Assembly: GCF_003255815.1 (NCBI RefSeq)
Contig: NC_037668.1
Span: 15,442,771 to 15,506,770, forward strand
Source of the DNA: Theropithecus gelada
Lineage: Eukaryota > Chordata > Mammalia > Primates > Cercopithecidae
DNA: 64,000 nucleotides
Direction: 5' to 3'
In this document: in pieces, positions 1-10,900 of the stretch
Numbering within the stretch: position 1 is the stretch's first letter
Layout of the letters: each line of letters starts with the position of its first letter
Notes under the pieces: model-generated
What the model saw: the letters and a program-made list of their open reading frames with translations, nothing else
What the model was told of the DNA's origin: nothing
Databases searched by the model: none
Made by a program: the position numbers and the translations under genes

Positions 1-30
1 TTGTTGTTGTTGTTGTTATTGTTGTTGTTG

Positions 31-298
31 TGACAGGGTTTCACCCCTGTCGCCCAGGCTGGAGTGCAATGGCACGATCTTGGCTCACTGCAACCTCTGC
101 CTCCTGGGCTCAGGCGATTCTCCTGCCTTAGCCTCCCAAGTAGCTGGGACTACAGGCGCCTGTCTAATTTTTGTATTTTTTATAGAGATGGGGTTTCACT
201 ATGTTGCCCAGCCTGGTCTCGAATCCCTGGGCTCAAGCGATCCACCCGCCTTAGCCTCCCAAAGTGCTGGGATTACAGCGTAAGCCATCGCACCCATC
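31..298 (-). repeat. Alu, with (TTG)n tail
   Basis: Reverse-oriented Alu with both monomers. Its A tail has decayed to a (TTG)n tract at 1-30. It lies in the VPS45 intron. Confidence 0.9.
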
Positions 299-649
299 CA
301 TCCAAATAACTTTTATATTATAAAGAGGGCTCTCTTGCCAATGGGTAGCTATTTTATTCATTTACTCAGCATAACTTTATTGGATACCTCTGTGTTAAGC
401 CCTGGAGATCTAAGGTGAGTAAGACTTCCCCCTACCTCCCAAGAAGCTCACAGTCTATCTTGGCAACAATTATACAGTGCTGAGATAGGAGTGGGATAAA
501 GTAATAATAGTAATTAGTTCAGCATGGAGGGGTCTGGAAGTGCTTTACAAAAAAGTGACATTTATGTATTTATATATGTATGTATGAATGAGACCATGCC
601 TGGCCAGAAAAGTGACTTTTAATCCTTAGTCTTAAAGAAAAAGGTTCCT

Positions 650-894
650 GCCAGGCGCAGTGGCTTACACTTGTAATCCCAGCACTTTGGGAGGCTGAAG
701 CAGGTAGATCATCACTTGAGGCCAGGAGTTTGAGACCAGCCTGGCCAACATGGTGAAACCCCTGTGTCTACTAAAACTACAAAAATTAGCCAGCATGGTA
801 GCGCATGCCTGTAATCCCACCTACTCAGGAGGCTGAGGCAAGAGAATCGTTTGAACCTGGGAGGCAGAAGTTGCAGTGAGTCGAGATCACGCCA
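650..894 (+). repeat. Alu, 3'-truncated
   Basis: Forward Alu starting gccaggcgcag and stopping inside the right monomer without a poly(A) tail, so the end was lost by deletion. Confidence 0.88.
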
Positions 895-1039
895 TTTCAG
901 CAGAGAAAGAATAGCCCTACATTTCAAACATAGGACATAGTAAGAATAACTACTTGAAGTATGAAAGCTCATGACATGTTTAGGAACAGTGAGTTGTTGG
1001 GCATGGATGGCATAGAGGCTGCACTCTGAGAGATGGAAT

Positions 1040-1290
1040 AGACCAGTGGGAAGCAATATTGTATGATGCTGAAAGGCACAGAATCTAGAGCCTGGGTTTG
1101 AGTCCCAGCTGAGCCACTTACTGTCTGTTGTGACCTTGGCAAGTCACTTAACCTCCCCTCTATAGGTTTGCTTCTTCGTTTTCTTAAAATGAGGATAATA
1201 GTAGCATCTGTTTGACAGGGCTGCAGGCATATATGCATATATATACACATACGGCTTTAAAAAGTGCTCAGAACAAAATGAATATAAGTA
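1040..1290 (+). repeat. MIR
   Basis: It has the MIR core: tttgagtcccagctgagccac, then gaccttggcaagtcactta and an aaaatgaggataata segment. Confidence 0.8.
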
Positions 1291-1417
1291 TTCATTATTA
1301 GGCCACATTATGAAAGGCCTTGAACTGTACATTTTCCATAAGTAAAAGAAAGGTTTTAAAGCAGAAGAGGGGAGAGTATATAACAGGATAAAATCTGCAT
1401 TTTGTTTTATTTGTTAA

Positions 1418-1551
1418 TTTTTTTTTTTTTTAATTAGAGACAGGGTCTCGCTCTGTTGCCCAGGCTGGTCTCGAACTTCTGGGCTCGAGCAATCTACCCG
1501 CCTCAGCCTTCTAAAGTGCTAGGATTACAGACCTGAGCCACCGCACCTGGC
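1418..1551 (-). repeat. Alu monomer (FLAM-like)
   Basis: A single Alu arm of about 134 bases with a T tract at its left. Diverged flanking duplications (aatctgcatttt / aatccgtatttt) suggest that it inserted as a monomer. Confidence 0.7.
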
Positions 1552-1869
1552 TTGTAATCCGTATTTTAGATAAGTAACTCTGGTGCTACTCTGGAGAGTA
1601 GATTGGATAAGGAAGAAACTAGAGACAACATACAAGCTCTGAGACAGTTTCAAGAGTATAGATAACAGGTGCTGATGTAACATGGTATTGAGTTAATATA
1701 GTGGCCTTGCCCTTAAAAATTCTGGGTTCCCAAACAGAAACTTCAAACTTGAAATGTTAGTCTTAATAGACCTTACAAATTTAATTCTAAAAAAAAAACA
1801 AAATGAAGACCCTGGGGAAGAGCACAGAAGGACTGTCCTTGCAGTATGGATGTTGTAGTGCTCAACTGA

Positions 1870-2106
<237 letters not shown>

Positions 2107-2635
2107 AACAGTGGTTGGGGGAAGGGCACAGCTTCCTCTCTCACCCCCACTACAGGCTTTCCCTACTAATCAGAGGTGTTGGAGAGCAGCTTTGGGTTCT
2201 GTGCTGGTTGTTAGAACTCATCTCCAGGTAGCCCACAGATTTGTGGTTGGCACAGACACACGACTCCCAGAGTTGACCTAACAATAAGTCTGAGCCCATC
2301 TCAACCCACTTTTCTCTGGTAGTCTTTATGTATCTGTTAGCACAATCACTTCAGTTACTGATGAATTTTGTTGGGATCTGACGTGGGGAAAGGGTTATCA
2401 GAGCCTAGAGGGGCTTAAAAAGTAATCATTTGATGTACATACCACATTCCTTGACTTCCTTTCTCTTCCCTTGACCCTTTCTGCTTTTCATTAACCACAT
2501 TCCTGCACAACTTATTTCTGAAAACCTACCATATTTCTTTATAGAGCCATCCAAAATTTTTTGTCCCTACATAGCAATTTTCTGTGGCACTGAGAAACCA
2601 TGTATGACCACAATAAAAATCCATTTTGTGAAAAG
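2107..2635 (+). other. VPS45: VPS45 3' UTR with poly(A) signal
   Basis: About 530 bases of non-repetitive sequence follow the VPS45 stop codon. A canonical AATAAA lies at 2612-2617, in a context typical of a transcript end, with a T/G-rich stretch after about 2622. The exact cleavage site is inferred. Confidence 0.65.
2612..2617 (+). terminator. VPS45: Poly(A) signal AATAAA, probable VPS45 3' end
   Basis: It is a perfect AATAAA about 505 bases after the VPS45 stop. A TTTTGTG-type downstream element follows at 2623-2630. Confidence 0.65.
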
Positions 2636-2895
2636 ATATGAGTGATTTAGTTTTATTTCTTTGGGGCTAATTTATGAGAATTTATGAGGTGGGACATGAG
2701 CTGGTTTCACACCGAATATAATGAAGGCATTACCTCTACCTGAAGGATATTTAAAGTATGTCAAGGCAAATAATAAATTCTGGTGTCAATTTCACCTCTC
2801 TTGAAAACAGGATAAACCGATAGTATCATTATTGCCAGGAAATTAAGGTATCCTCAAATCATCATAGCAAAAATACCAAAGCGCAATCCCTCCCT

Positions 2896-2897
<2 letters not shown>

Positions 2898-2937
<40 letters not shown>
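2898..2937 (+). repeat. (GT)n microsatellite
   Basis: About 19 uninterrupted GT units in the intergenic region after VPS45. Confidence 0.95.
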
Positions 2938-2939
<2 letters not shown>

Positions 2940-2959
2940 CTTGTATGTTGATAAATATT

Positions 2960-3150
2960 CTCTAGCATCAGACAGCAAGGGCCAAATCTATGTCATATTT
3001 ATATGGCTTTGGGAATGTTATTTAGCCTCTTTGTGGCTCAGCTTTCTCATTTATAAAACAGAACCTTCCTCATAGGATTATAAGAATTAAATGAGATGAG
3101 ATGATACATGAAAAGTGCTTAAAACACTGATGTACAGTAATCAATAAAAT
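2960..3150 (+). repeat. MIR
   Basis: A MIR-like core and 3' end: gggaatgttatttagcctc, then ctcatttataaaacag and aattaaatgagatgagatga. Confidence 0.75.
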
Positions 3151-3336
3151 GTAGCTAATAGTAAATAAGATTAATTTCTGTACAGAATCACATGTAAAAT
3201 GACTGGACTAATCATTTTAATCATTGCACATCTAATCATTGCACTAATAAACAGTTCAAAAAATAGAGGGAAAAGCTGAAAGGTCATTCTGTCCCTCTTT
3301 TCTCCACTCCTCCCAGCTCTCAGCTGTTTGGTTGGT

Positions 3337-3480
3337 TTTTTTTTGTTTGTTTGTTTGTTTTTAGTAGAGATGGGGTTTCACTATCTTGGTCAGGATGGTC
3401 TTGAACTCCTGACCTCGTGATCCACCCACCTCAGCTTCCCAAAGTGTTGGGATTACAGGCGTGAGCCACCACACCCGGCC
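3337..3480 (-). repeat. Alu, partial (left-arm half)
   Basis: Reverse Alu with an intact head (ccacacccggcc) but missing its right monomer. It is flanked by ctcagctgtt on both sides, so it inserted short. Confidence 0.8.
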
Positions 3481-4827
3481 TCAGCTGTTGTTTCTTTACA
3501 CACACTCATGAAGTAAAATCCAAGCTAAAATCCAAGGTGTTTGTTTTTGTTTTTGGATTTGTGGGTCCCTTTGGGTAATGTTTTCTTCTTCATTTTTTAT
3601 AAGTCTTTGAGACAGCCTGCACTTGGGGATGGAGTATTTTAAATGCAGCATTTTACAAGTTATATAGTGTTTTAAAATATGAAAAACTCCCTCCTCCAAG
3701 CAGGAATATCTGCGCTTCTCTTCTTATCGCCAAGATAACGCTGTGGAATAAAAAAAGCAAAAACAGAGACCTTCCTTATATCATTTTCCTCATTATTCAT
3801 CTGCTTCCATTGTGCCTACTCAACTGACAATATCAAGAAGTCTAAGAAATGAGCCCTACTATCAGGGTGTTTGATGTCAGAAGTTGGCATTTCTTTATTA
3901 AGAATCAAAGACTCATATTTTTGTGTAAGATTTACAGAGCTGATTCCATTATTACTGGCCCTTTATTTTTGTGCCCTTTAAAAACATCACTTTAATTAAG
4001 GTCTTGTATGCTTTTAATAATCCTCTCCCCCATAAGTGGAAATGCCCTGGTCAAAACCTCTGTGTTCCATTTACTCCACAAAAGCCAAGGATATTTGTTT
4101 TTAGACAACTGTGTTTGAATAACAGTTTCCGCCCAGTAAACTTGCAAGCAGTTCACAAGTTTTTATCTCTAATAGTTCCCTTTCTCCCTTAAGTTATAAA
4201 ATATTCTGTTATAGAATACAGCTACTAGCAGTCGCATCTTATCCTCAGATGTTGTTAGGGAGGTACCCCCATCATGAGGTCCTCCCAGTGTCTTATCTCC
4301 ACCACAGGCAGAAACTGACTGAGAGTGATTTCTGTGGTGTATGTGTGTATAGTGTCAAGCTCACTGAGGAACGCTGAGGAGACAGCGCTATAAAAATGTG
4401 TAAAGGAACCCATACGTTCTCAGATTTCTCACTTAAGCATTGGTCTTTGGAAAACAGTCCGACCTACATCCCAATTCAGGTACCACGAAGTTCACCTGGT
4501 GAGGCAAATCAGCTTCAAGAATAGGCCAGAGGAAGTGGAAAGGGGTGAGTGACAGGACAAAGGGAGAACAGGTGAACGAAAGTAGGGGCAGGATCACAGG
4601 ATGGAGCAGGGCAGAGAAAGAAAGGACGCCAGAGATTTATGTAACATCTTAAGAGAGCAGACAGGCAGGGAAGGTTCTGCAGCCCACATGCATCTGCTCT
4701 GGAATCTGAAAATTACTTTGGAGGGTTTTTCTTTTTCATTAGCCCCTCTGCCTGATGTTTCACAGTGCTCTGGCACCTATCTGATGCAGCACGAAAGGAA
4801 CCCTGGACCTCACATATAGGAGGCACT
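3481..4827. other. Intergenic sequence, no feature seen
   Basis: Between the partial Alu and the TCTA microsatellite I see no gene, RNA or clear repeat. Confidence 0.5.
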
Positions 4828-4839
4828 CAAATATTTGTT

Positions 4840-4841
<2 letters not shown>

Positions 4842-4892
<51 letters not shown>

Positions 4893-4893
4893 A
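4842..4893 (+). repeat. (TCTA)n microsatellite
   Basis: About 13 units abutting the T side of the next reverse Alu, so it probably grew from that Alu's tail. Confidence 0.95.
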
Positions 4894-4897
4894 TCTA

Positions 4898-5194
4898 TTT
4901 TTGAGATGGAATTTCACTCTGCTGCCCAGGCTGGAGTGCAGTGGTGCGATCTCGGCTCACTGCAACCTCTGCCTCCCAGGTTCAAGTGATTCTCCTGCCT
5001 CAGCCTCCCAAGTAGCTGGGATTACAGGTGTGTGCCACCACATCTGGCTTTTTTTTTTTTTTTTTTTTGTATTTAGTAGAGATGGAGTTTCATCATGTTG
5101 GTCAGGCTGGTCTTGAACTTCTGACCTCAAATGATCCACCCGCCTCGGCCTCCCAAAGTGCTGGGATTACAGCCGTGAGCCACCACGCGCGGCC
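4898..5194 (-). repeat. Alu
   Basis: Full-length reverse Alu with an expanded T tract (5049-5068) in the middle linker. Flanks resemble caaatattt / caatattt. Confidence 0.9.
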
Positions 5195-5452
5195 CAATAT
5201 TTATTGACTATTGGGAAAGGAGGAAGATGGGGCAAATGATGAATTACTTTTTTCCCATAAATCAGAATCTATTTAAATGATAAATCTAAACCACTCATGT
5301 GTGTTTGTCCAGCAAACCCTCAAAAAATCATGCAGGCTATTCCTCACCAGTACATCTGGACATATTGCTTCCTCACATATGAAGACATCCTGGATTTGCT
5401 CATTATTTTTTCATCGCTTTTTAAACGGGGGGTTAGAAAATAGAGACATTGG

Positions 5453-5756
5453 GGCCGGGCGCGGTGGCTCACGCCTGTAATCCCAGCACTTTGGGAGGCC
5501 GAGACGGGCGGATCACGAGGTCAGGAAATCAAGACCGTCCTGGCTAACATGGTGAAACCCTGTCTCTATTAAAAAATACAAAAAACTAGCCGGGCGAGGT
5601 GGCGGGCGCCTGTAGTCCCAGCTACCCGGGAGGCTGAGGCAGGAGAATGGCGTCAACCCGGGAGGCGGAGCTTGCAGTGAGCCGAGATCAGGCCACTGCA
5701 CTCCAGCCTGGGCGACAGAGCGAGACTCCGTCTCAAAAAAAAAAAAAAAAAAAAAA
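5453..5756 (+). repeat. AluY, young Old World monkey type
   Basis: Forward AluY with the diagnostic actagccgggcgaggtggcg and a long A tail. The target duplication AATAGAGACATTGGG flanks it exactly. Confidence 0.95.
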
Positions 5757-5854
5757 AATAGAGACATTGGGAAGGGGACAAGATGGTTTAGGGAACGTGG
5801 TGTGTGCACACTCATGCCCATGGGAGGGGGTTACAAAATCTGAAGAGGAGACTG

Positions 5855-6030
5855 CAGTCAGGAAGCTTGGATTCTAATCCATTTAGCCAGTAACTTGATG
5901 TATAAACTTGGACAAGTCAGTTGATCTGGCATGCCCTGTTTCCTCATTTTCCAAATGAAAATATTAATACTTAATCTATATACCTTACAAGGTGGCACTA
6001 AAAGTGTAAAGAAATGACATATAAGAGCAT
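5855..6030 (+). repeat. MIR
   Basis: A MIR-like pattern: gcttggattctaatccat, cttggacaagtcag, cctcattttccaaatgaaa. Confidence 0.7.
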
Positions 6031-6829
6031 TTTGAAAGGATAAGTTTCTGTGTCAGTCTAAAATCGTGGAATTAATTGGTATGGTGAATGGAAAGAAGTT
6101 GAGAGGAATATCATTGGATTAGGAGGAAAGGTGGGACTGGGAAGGGGAGGGAGCCCCTCCTTCATTTGACATACCAGAAGAAGCCAAAACAGCCTCCACT
6201 ACTCAAACCACAAATTTAGCCAACACTTTTATCTTGAGACATCTCTGGAAAAAGGATTTTTCCTTTTCCCTGCTCCTCAGTGCCAGGGATTTTTATTCAT
6301 TTTGTGGTTATTGCATGCTTGCCATGTGCCAGGCAATGTGTTTATTAGCCTTTTATTTCAAAATTAGCCCTGGAAGACAACACATATCTTCAAAGGACTC
6401 TCAGAGGTCATCTCATATCTTCCCCTAACTTTCCTTGTTGATAAAAATGGCAGTTCATCCCTCACCACTTAATATGTGGAGGGTTGCAGGCCTAAAGAAA
6501 TTCAGTGAGTTGACCAAAGCCCAGAGTGGTGATGAAACCAATACCTAAGAGTGGGGTTTCTCACTCCCCTTTTCCATCACACATATATATACTGAAAAGA
6601 CATGAAGTTACTAAGATGTGTCCTGGAGGCTCTGAGGCAGATCTGCTGTAGGAGGGATCAGCAGAGGCTTCCCTAGTCAGGGCATTCTCTGGGCGTTCAG
6701 CCCTTCCCTCCACTGGGCTCCAGCGCTGTAGAGAGGATGGGATTTTTACCTATTAGTGCAGCGAGAAAAGATACCCAGGTGGCAGGAAGTTTAAGCCTCA
6801 CCTGGAACTTACATTGAAAGCCACTTGGT

Positions 6830-6990
6830 ATAAAGGATCATGGTTTGGAGACAATTCTATTCCTGCCAGCATTGACACTGTGTCTGCAAATCCCTCAGCT
6901 ATTCTGAGTCTCCGTTTTCTCCCTGTGAGATGGAGATCATAAAATCCGCCTCATCCTTAGGATTATTCTCCTGAGGCTACAATAAGGCCT
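6830..6990 (+). repeat. MIR (weak)
   Basis: A diverged MIR-like pattern ending tctccgttttctccctgtgag. The 6031-6829 region before it shows nothing I can name. Confidence 0.5.
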
Positions 6991-7406
6991 GAGGCTTTGT
7001 ACACTGGAAGAAACGTGTATTAATAGAAACTTCTGTCCCACCCCATCCCCCAACTCGTCGATCCCCTCCGGAGCATAAAACTTTTCCCAGCATCTGACCT
7101 GCCCAGGCCACCCTAGCACCTAGGAGCGTGAATTCCTGATGAGAGTTCTGGGTGGCGCGCCCTCCGGGCTCCCGCTCTCGTTTTTGTTTTTGGTCAGGAA
7201 AGGCGATGCTCTAGAGGCTGGCGATCTCCGGTCTTCACGAATCCGCACGTCTCTCCATTATCACCGCGCCCGCCCACTGGGCCCCGGGGCGGCCGGCGAC
7301 CGGGTCTCTTGGGCTCCGCGTGTCGCCCGAGCCGCCGCGGAGCGAGGGTCCCTGCCCCCTGGGAAGCGGTCTCCGGCCGCTTGGAGGCCGCCTTCTTCCC
7401 CCTCCG

Positions 7407-7413
7407 TGAGTCA
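7407..7413 (+). promoter_or_regulatory. AP-1-like site TGAGTCA upstream of PLEKHO1
   Basis: It is a perfect 7-base AP-1 consensus about 470 bases before the start codon, next to G-rich Sp1-like runs. Binding is inferred only. Confidence 0.35.
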
Positions 7414-7499
7414 GAAACAAAGGCGGGGGGGCGGGGGGAGCGCCCGAGCTGCGGCTCCGCGATTCGCCCTTTATTCTGAACTCGCAACGTCAGCGGCCC

Positions 7500-7879
7500 G
7501 CGGATGGAGCTGCGGGGCGCGGGCTGGGCCGCCCACAGCGCACCGGGCCGGGGGAGCGGCCGCGCTGGGCCGGGCCGGCGGGTGGCGGGGGCGCGCTCGG
7601 GGACCCGGGCCGCGTGGGCGCCGGGATGGAGGGCGCCGAGGGGCGGGGAGCGGGCGTGCGTGTGTGTGCGAGTGCGAACGCGAGGGAGGCCGGCCTTGAG
7701 TGAAACCGGAGCTACAAAGAAGGGGAGAGTCCGGGAGCGGGAGGGCGCGAGGGAGGAGCAGCGGCGGCGCCGGGGCAGCTCCGACGCCCTCCCGCGGGGA
7801 AGGAGCCCCCGCGGAGCCGCCGAGGCCCCGACGCGGGGCCGCCCCTCGGCCCGCAGCCCCGCGCTCGCGCCCGCTGGGA
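7500..7879 (+). other. PLEKHO1: PLEKHO1 5' UTR (5' limit approximate)
   Basis: This is GC-rich leader sequence. ATGs at 7504 and 7626 are out of frame with the main start (offsets of 376 and 254 bases) and would be upstream ORFs if transcribed. In the main frame a TGA at 7697-7699 closes the leader, and no in-frame ATG lies between it and 7880, which fixes the start codon. Confidence 0.55.
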
Positions 7880-7909
7880 ATGATGAAGAAGAACAATTCC
7901 GCCAAACGG
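7880..7909 (+). CDS. PLEKHO1: PLEKHO1 coding exon 1
   Basis: It encodes MMKKNNSAKR, a basic N-terminal leader before the PH domain, and ends at the donor gtgagt (7910). Both ATGs are in frame. The first has G at -3; the second has A at -3. Confidence 0.93.
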
Positions 7910-10900
7910 GTGAGTGCGCCCGCCCGCCCTGCGGCCGCCGCCGCCTCCGCGCTCCGACGACCCCGGCCCCGTCGGCGCCGCGGCAGCCTGAGAGACACCC
8001 GCCCCGGCCGCTCCCCCGCCCCGGCGGCCAGGTCCCCTTGGCCTGGGCCTCGGGCCGGGGCTCTGGGCCCCGCGAGGCGCCGGCGGGGGCTTTTGTTTGT
8101 TTACTCGCCTCAGGGGGATTCAACTTGGCTGAGTTTCCCCGCGACCCGCACCTCCCCCGCCCCTGGGCGCCCGGCGGGCGTTTGCCTCGCGCTCCGCCGT
8201 GGCGAGGAGACAATGGGAGAGAAAACCAAAGAAACGCCGTTAGTCCCCGCGCGGCGAGCACGGGGTGGCGGGGACGCAGGGCCTGGAGGGAGCCCGGGAG
8301 CCCCTCCGCGCCCGGCCGGCGCCCCTGCCACTCGCAGCCCCGGTTGTTTATTCGGGAGCAGGGGAGGGGAACGGGGGGAGTTCCTTGGAGTGAAAACCCT
8401 TCCGAAGTGGGAGCGAACCTGGGGCGCCGCCCCCGGCCGCAGCCTTCGGAGGAGATGGGGCCGCTGAGGCGGTCGTGAGAGACGGATGGAGAGGAAGCCG
8501 CGGCTGGAATCTCCTAACCGCCCGCTTCTCATCTTGTCCTGGGGCAGGGGCCTCAGGATGGAAATCAGCAGCCTGCACCGCCCGAGAAGGTCGGCTGGGT
8601 CCGGAAATTCTGCGGGAAAGGGATTTTCAGGGAGATTTGGAAAAACCGCTATGTGGTGCTGAAAGGGGACCAGCTCTACATCTCTGAGAAGGAGGTGGGT
8701 GCTTCTTGCCTCTAACTCTCCGTTTTCTCATACCCCCCACTTTGTCACTCCACAAGGGCTCGCCTAGCTTACTCCACCCTCGTTTTGTTCCAAAGGCAAG
8801 TTCAGTGGTCTCCTGACTCTCTACCCCCATCTCATCTGCAGAGAAAGGTCACCCTTTAGTGAGAAGACCCGAGTGAGAATTAGAAGTTGAGCTGGCCGCT
8901 TACTCAGTGTTTTTTTGTTTGCAAATACCTTTCTAACAATGATAAGCCCCTCCCAAGATGCCCCACAAGTCCTGAGTGTCCCTTGCTGCCTCCCACCCTA
9001 ACCGGCCTCCTGAATATAGGATTTATTTTATTTGTTATTTCTGCTGAAACAGTTTAGCCTATTCGCCACCCCTTTCTGTCCCCCGACCCTACCCCAGCCA
9101 GCCTCCCCTTTCCTGTCTGTGGCAGGAGCGTGCACAGGTCCTGTCCGTGGCGCATCCTCCCTGAATCACAGAAAATACACACGCACCCCCACCGTCTGAC
9201 CCCTGTGACCTCGGGTCTGTGAGTGGCAGTTATTTTCGTTGAAGGCAGTGTCCCTAACCAGTATGCTCTCTGTTCCCCACCCCCACCCCATTTAAAAAAG
9301 GCAAGGAACCCATTTTCTCCCCACTTCCTGCCCACCCCCCCACCATTTGTATCAGAAGGGAGAAGAATGGAGTTAAGAACCCCTGTATGTCTTTGGATAC
9401 CTTTGGCTGTGTATTTAACCATGAAAACCAGTCTACACTGTGTCAAAACCTGAGCTATGATAATTGAATCCAGACCCATCTCCCTTTTTTCCCTAAGTCT
9501 TGGGGTCAATAACGTGTACTCATGTTGAGAAATCAGAATTGCCCCTCCAGTGGTTAGAAGTCACTCCATTCCCTGCCTCTGACTGTCAGTATAGCCTGGG
9601 AGACTGTCCTGTGTACCAGTTAGAGTGGCTCTTCCTCTCGCCCTCACAGGAGGGATTCTGTGTTCCCTCACTGTGTTCCCAGAGCTAACTGGGAAGCCCT
9701 CCCTGAGTTCTAACCTCTTCTACTTTCTGCAGTAGACACCCTTATTCAGTAGATTATATTTAGGTAAATAAAACCTTTTATGGTATTGAAACAGATACAC
9801 ACACACCCTGAGACAAAGTACTCATCTAGAAGAACATCTACTGAGGCATCTAGGGAAGAACTAAGCTGTGCCACAGCCAAAGAGATCCCTCTTAAGGGTA
9901 TTGAAACCTAACTGTTTACACAAAGCTAGGAAGTTGGTGATGGAAAGTCTTAGGAGTGAGGTGAAGGCACTTTTCTTGGTCTGTCACCCAGGCTGGAATG
10001 CAGTGGTTCAATCACAGCTCACTGCAACCTCCACCTCCAGGGCTCAAGTGATCCGCCCATCTCATCCTCCGAGTAGCTGGGACTACAGGTGGGTGCCACC
10101 ATGTCTGGCTAGGTTTTGTATTTTTTGTAGAGACAGTGTTTCGCATTGTTGACCAGGCTGCTCTCAAACTCCTGGCCTCAAGTGGTCCACCAGCCTCAGC
10201 CTCCCAAAGTACTGGGATTACAGATGTGAGCCACCATGCCCGGCCAGGAGGATTTATTTTTAAGAGTTACCGCTGCCCAATCACAAATCCTCCAGAAAGT
10301 TTTCTCCACAACTTTCCGGCTTTCTAATTTAAAAAAAAAAAAAAAAAAAAGCAAGTGTCAAAGTGTATCTCCTGTCTTCCCCGAACTTCTTAATTGCAGG
10401 AAACTCTAGTTACCAATCAGGGAGAACTTCCTACAAGTCAGGGAAAACATAATAGTGAAAGGGTAAGAGGAATAAGACATCCATTGCTTGTTTGTATTTG
10501 CCCAAAGAGCAGAGTCTGGGGGCAAAAGCATAGTTGATCCTTGCTTGTGAGGAAGAGGTACAGAGACAGGGGAAAGGATGGAATGACCTCAGCCTAGGAT
10601 GTCTGGTGTCCTATGAGTCAGGACCATCTGACTGGTCACGGAGCCAGCTGTCTCCTGCTGGGAAGGGCACAGGAAAGAGGGACTAGACATATTGATACTA
10701 TGCTTTTTTAGAGCCAGTTTCCATGCTACAGTGGGCCTGGTTAAAAAGTGAAATTGACAGAGGACTCTGGGCTTTATTCTGCCCACTTGCAAAAAGCTCC
10801 AGGGCCAATAGAGTCAAGACAGGGTGTTTTGTTTTGTTTTTTAGAGACGGTCTCACTGTGTCTCCCACGCTGGAATGCAGTGTCACAGTTGTAACTCTCT

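Larger units (their letters stand above)
7230..8625. promoter_or_regulatory. PLEKHO1: CpG island at the PLEKHO1 promoter, exon 1 and intron 1
   Basis: The sequence changes abruptly from AT-rich to very GC- and CpG-rich near 7230 and stays so until about 8625. This covers the 5' UTR, coding exon 1, intron 1 and the start of exon 2. Inside it are an AP-1-type TGAGTCA (7407-7413), G-rich Sp1-type runs (7422-7439) and a CGTCA half-site near 7488. No classical TATA box stands out; a weak 'ctttattctg' lies near 7469. The transcription start is inferred to lie around 7450-7520, as for a dispersed CpG-island promoter. Confidence 0.75.

Noticed and set aside
7194..8261. 355-codon open frame on the minus strand across the PLEKHO1 promoter
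   Set aside because: It is rich in Arg, Gly, Pro and Ala as expected for any frame of a CpG island, crosses exon 1 of a real gene antisense and resembles no known protein.
7700..8467. In-frame N-terminal extension of PLEKHO1 from a GTG at 7700
   Set aside because: There is no ATG between the in-frame stop at 7697 and 7880, and the downstream part is intron. Use of a GTG start is unsupported.
7504..8478. 324-codon forward open frame from the 5' UTR through intron 1
   Set aside because: It runs across the spliced intron 1 (donor at 7910), so it cannot exist as such in mRNA. Only its first part could be an upstream ORF.
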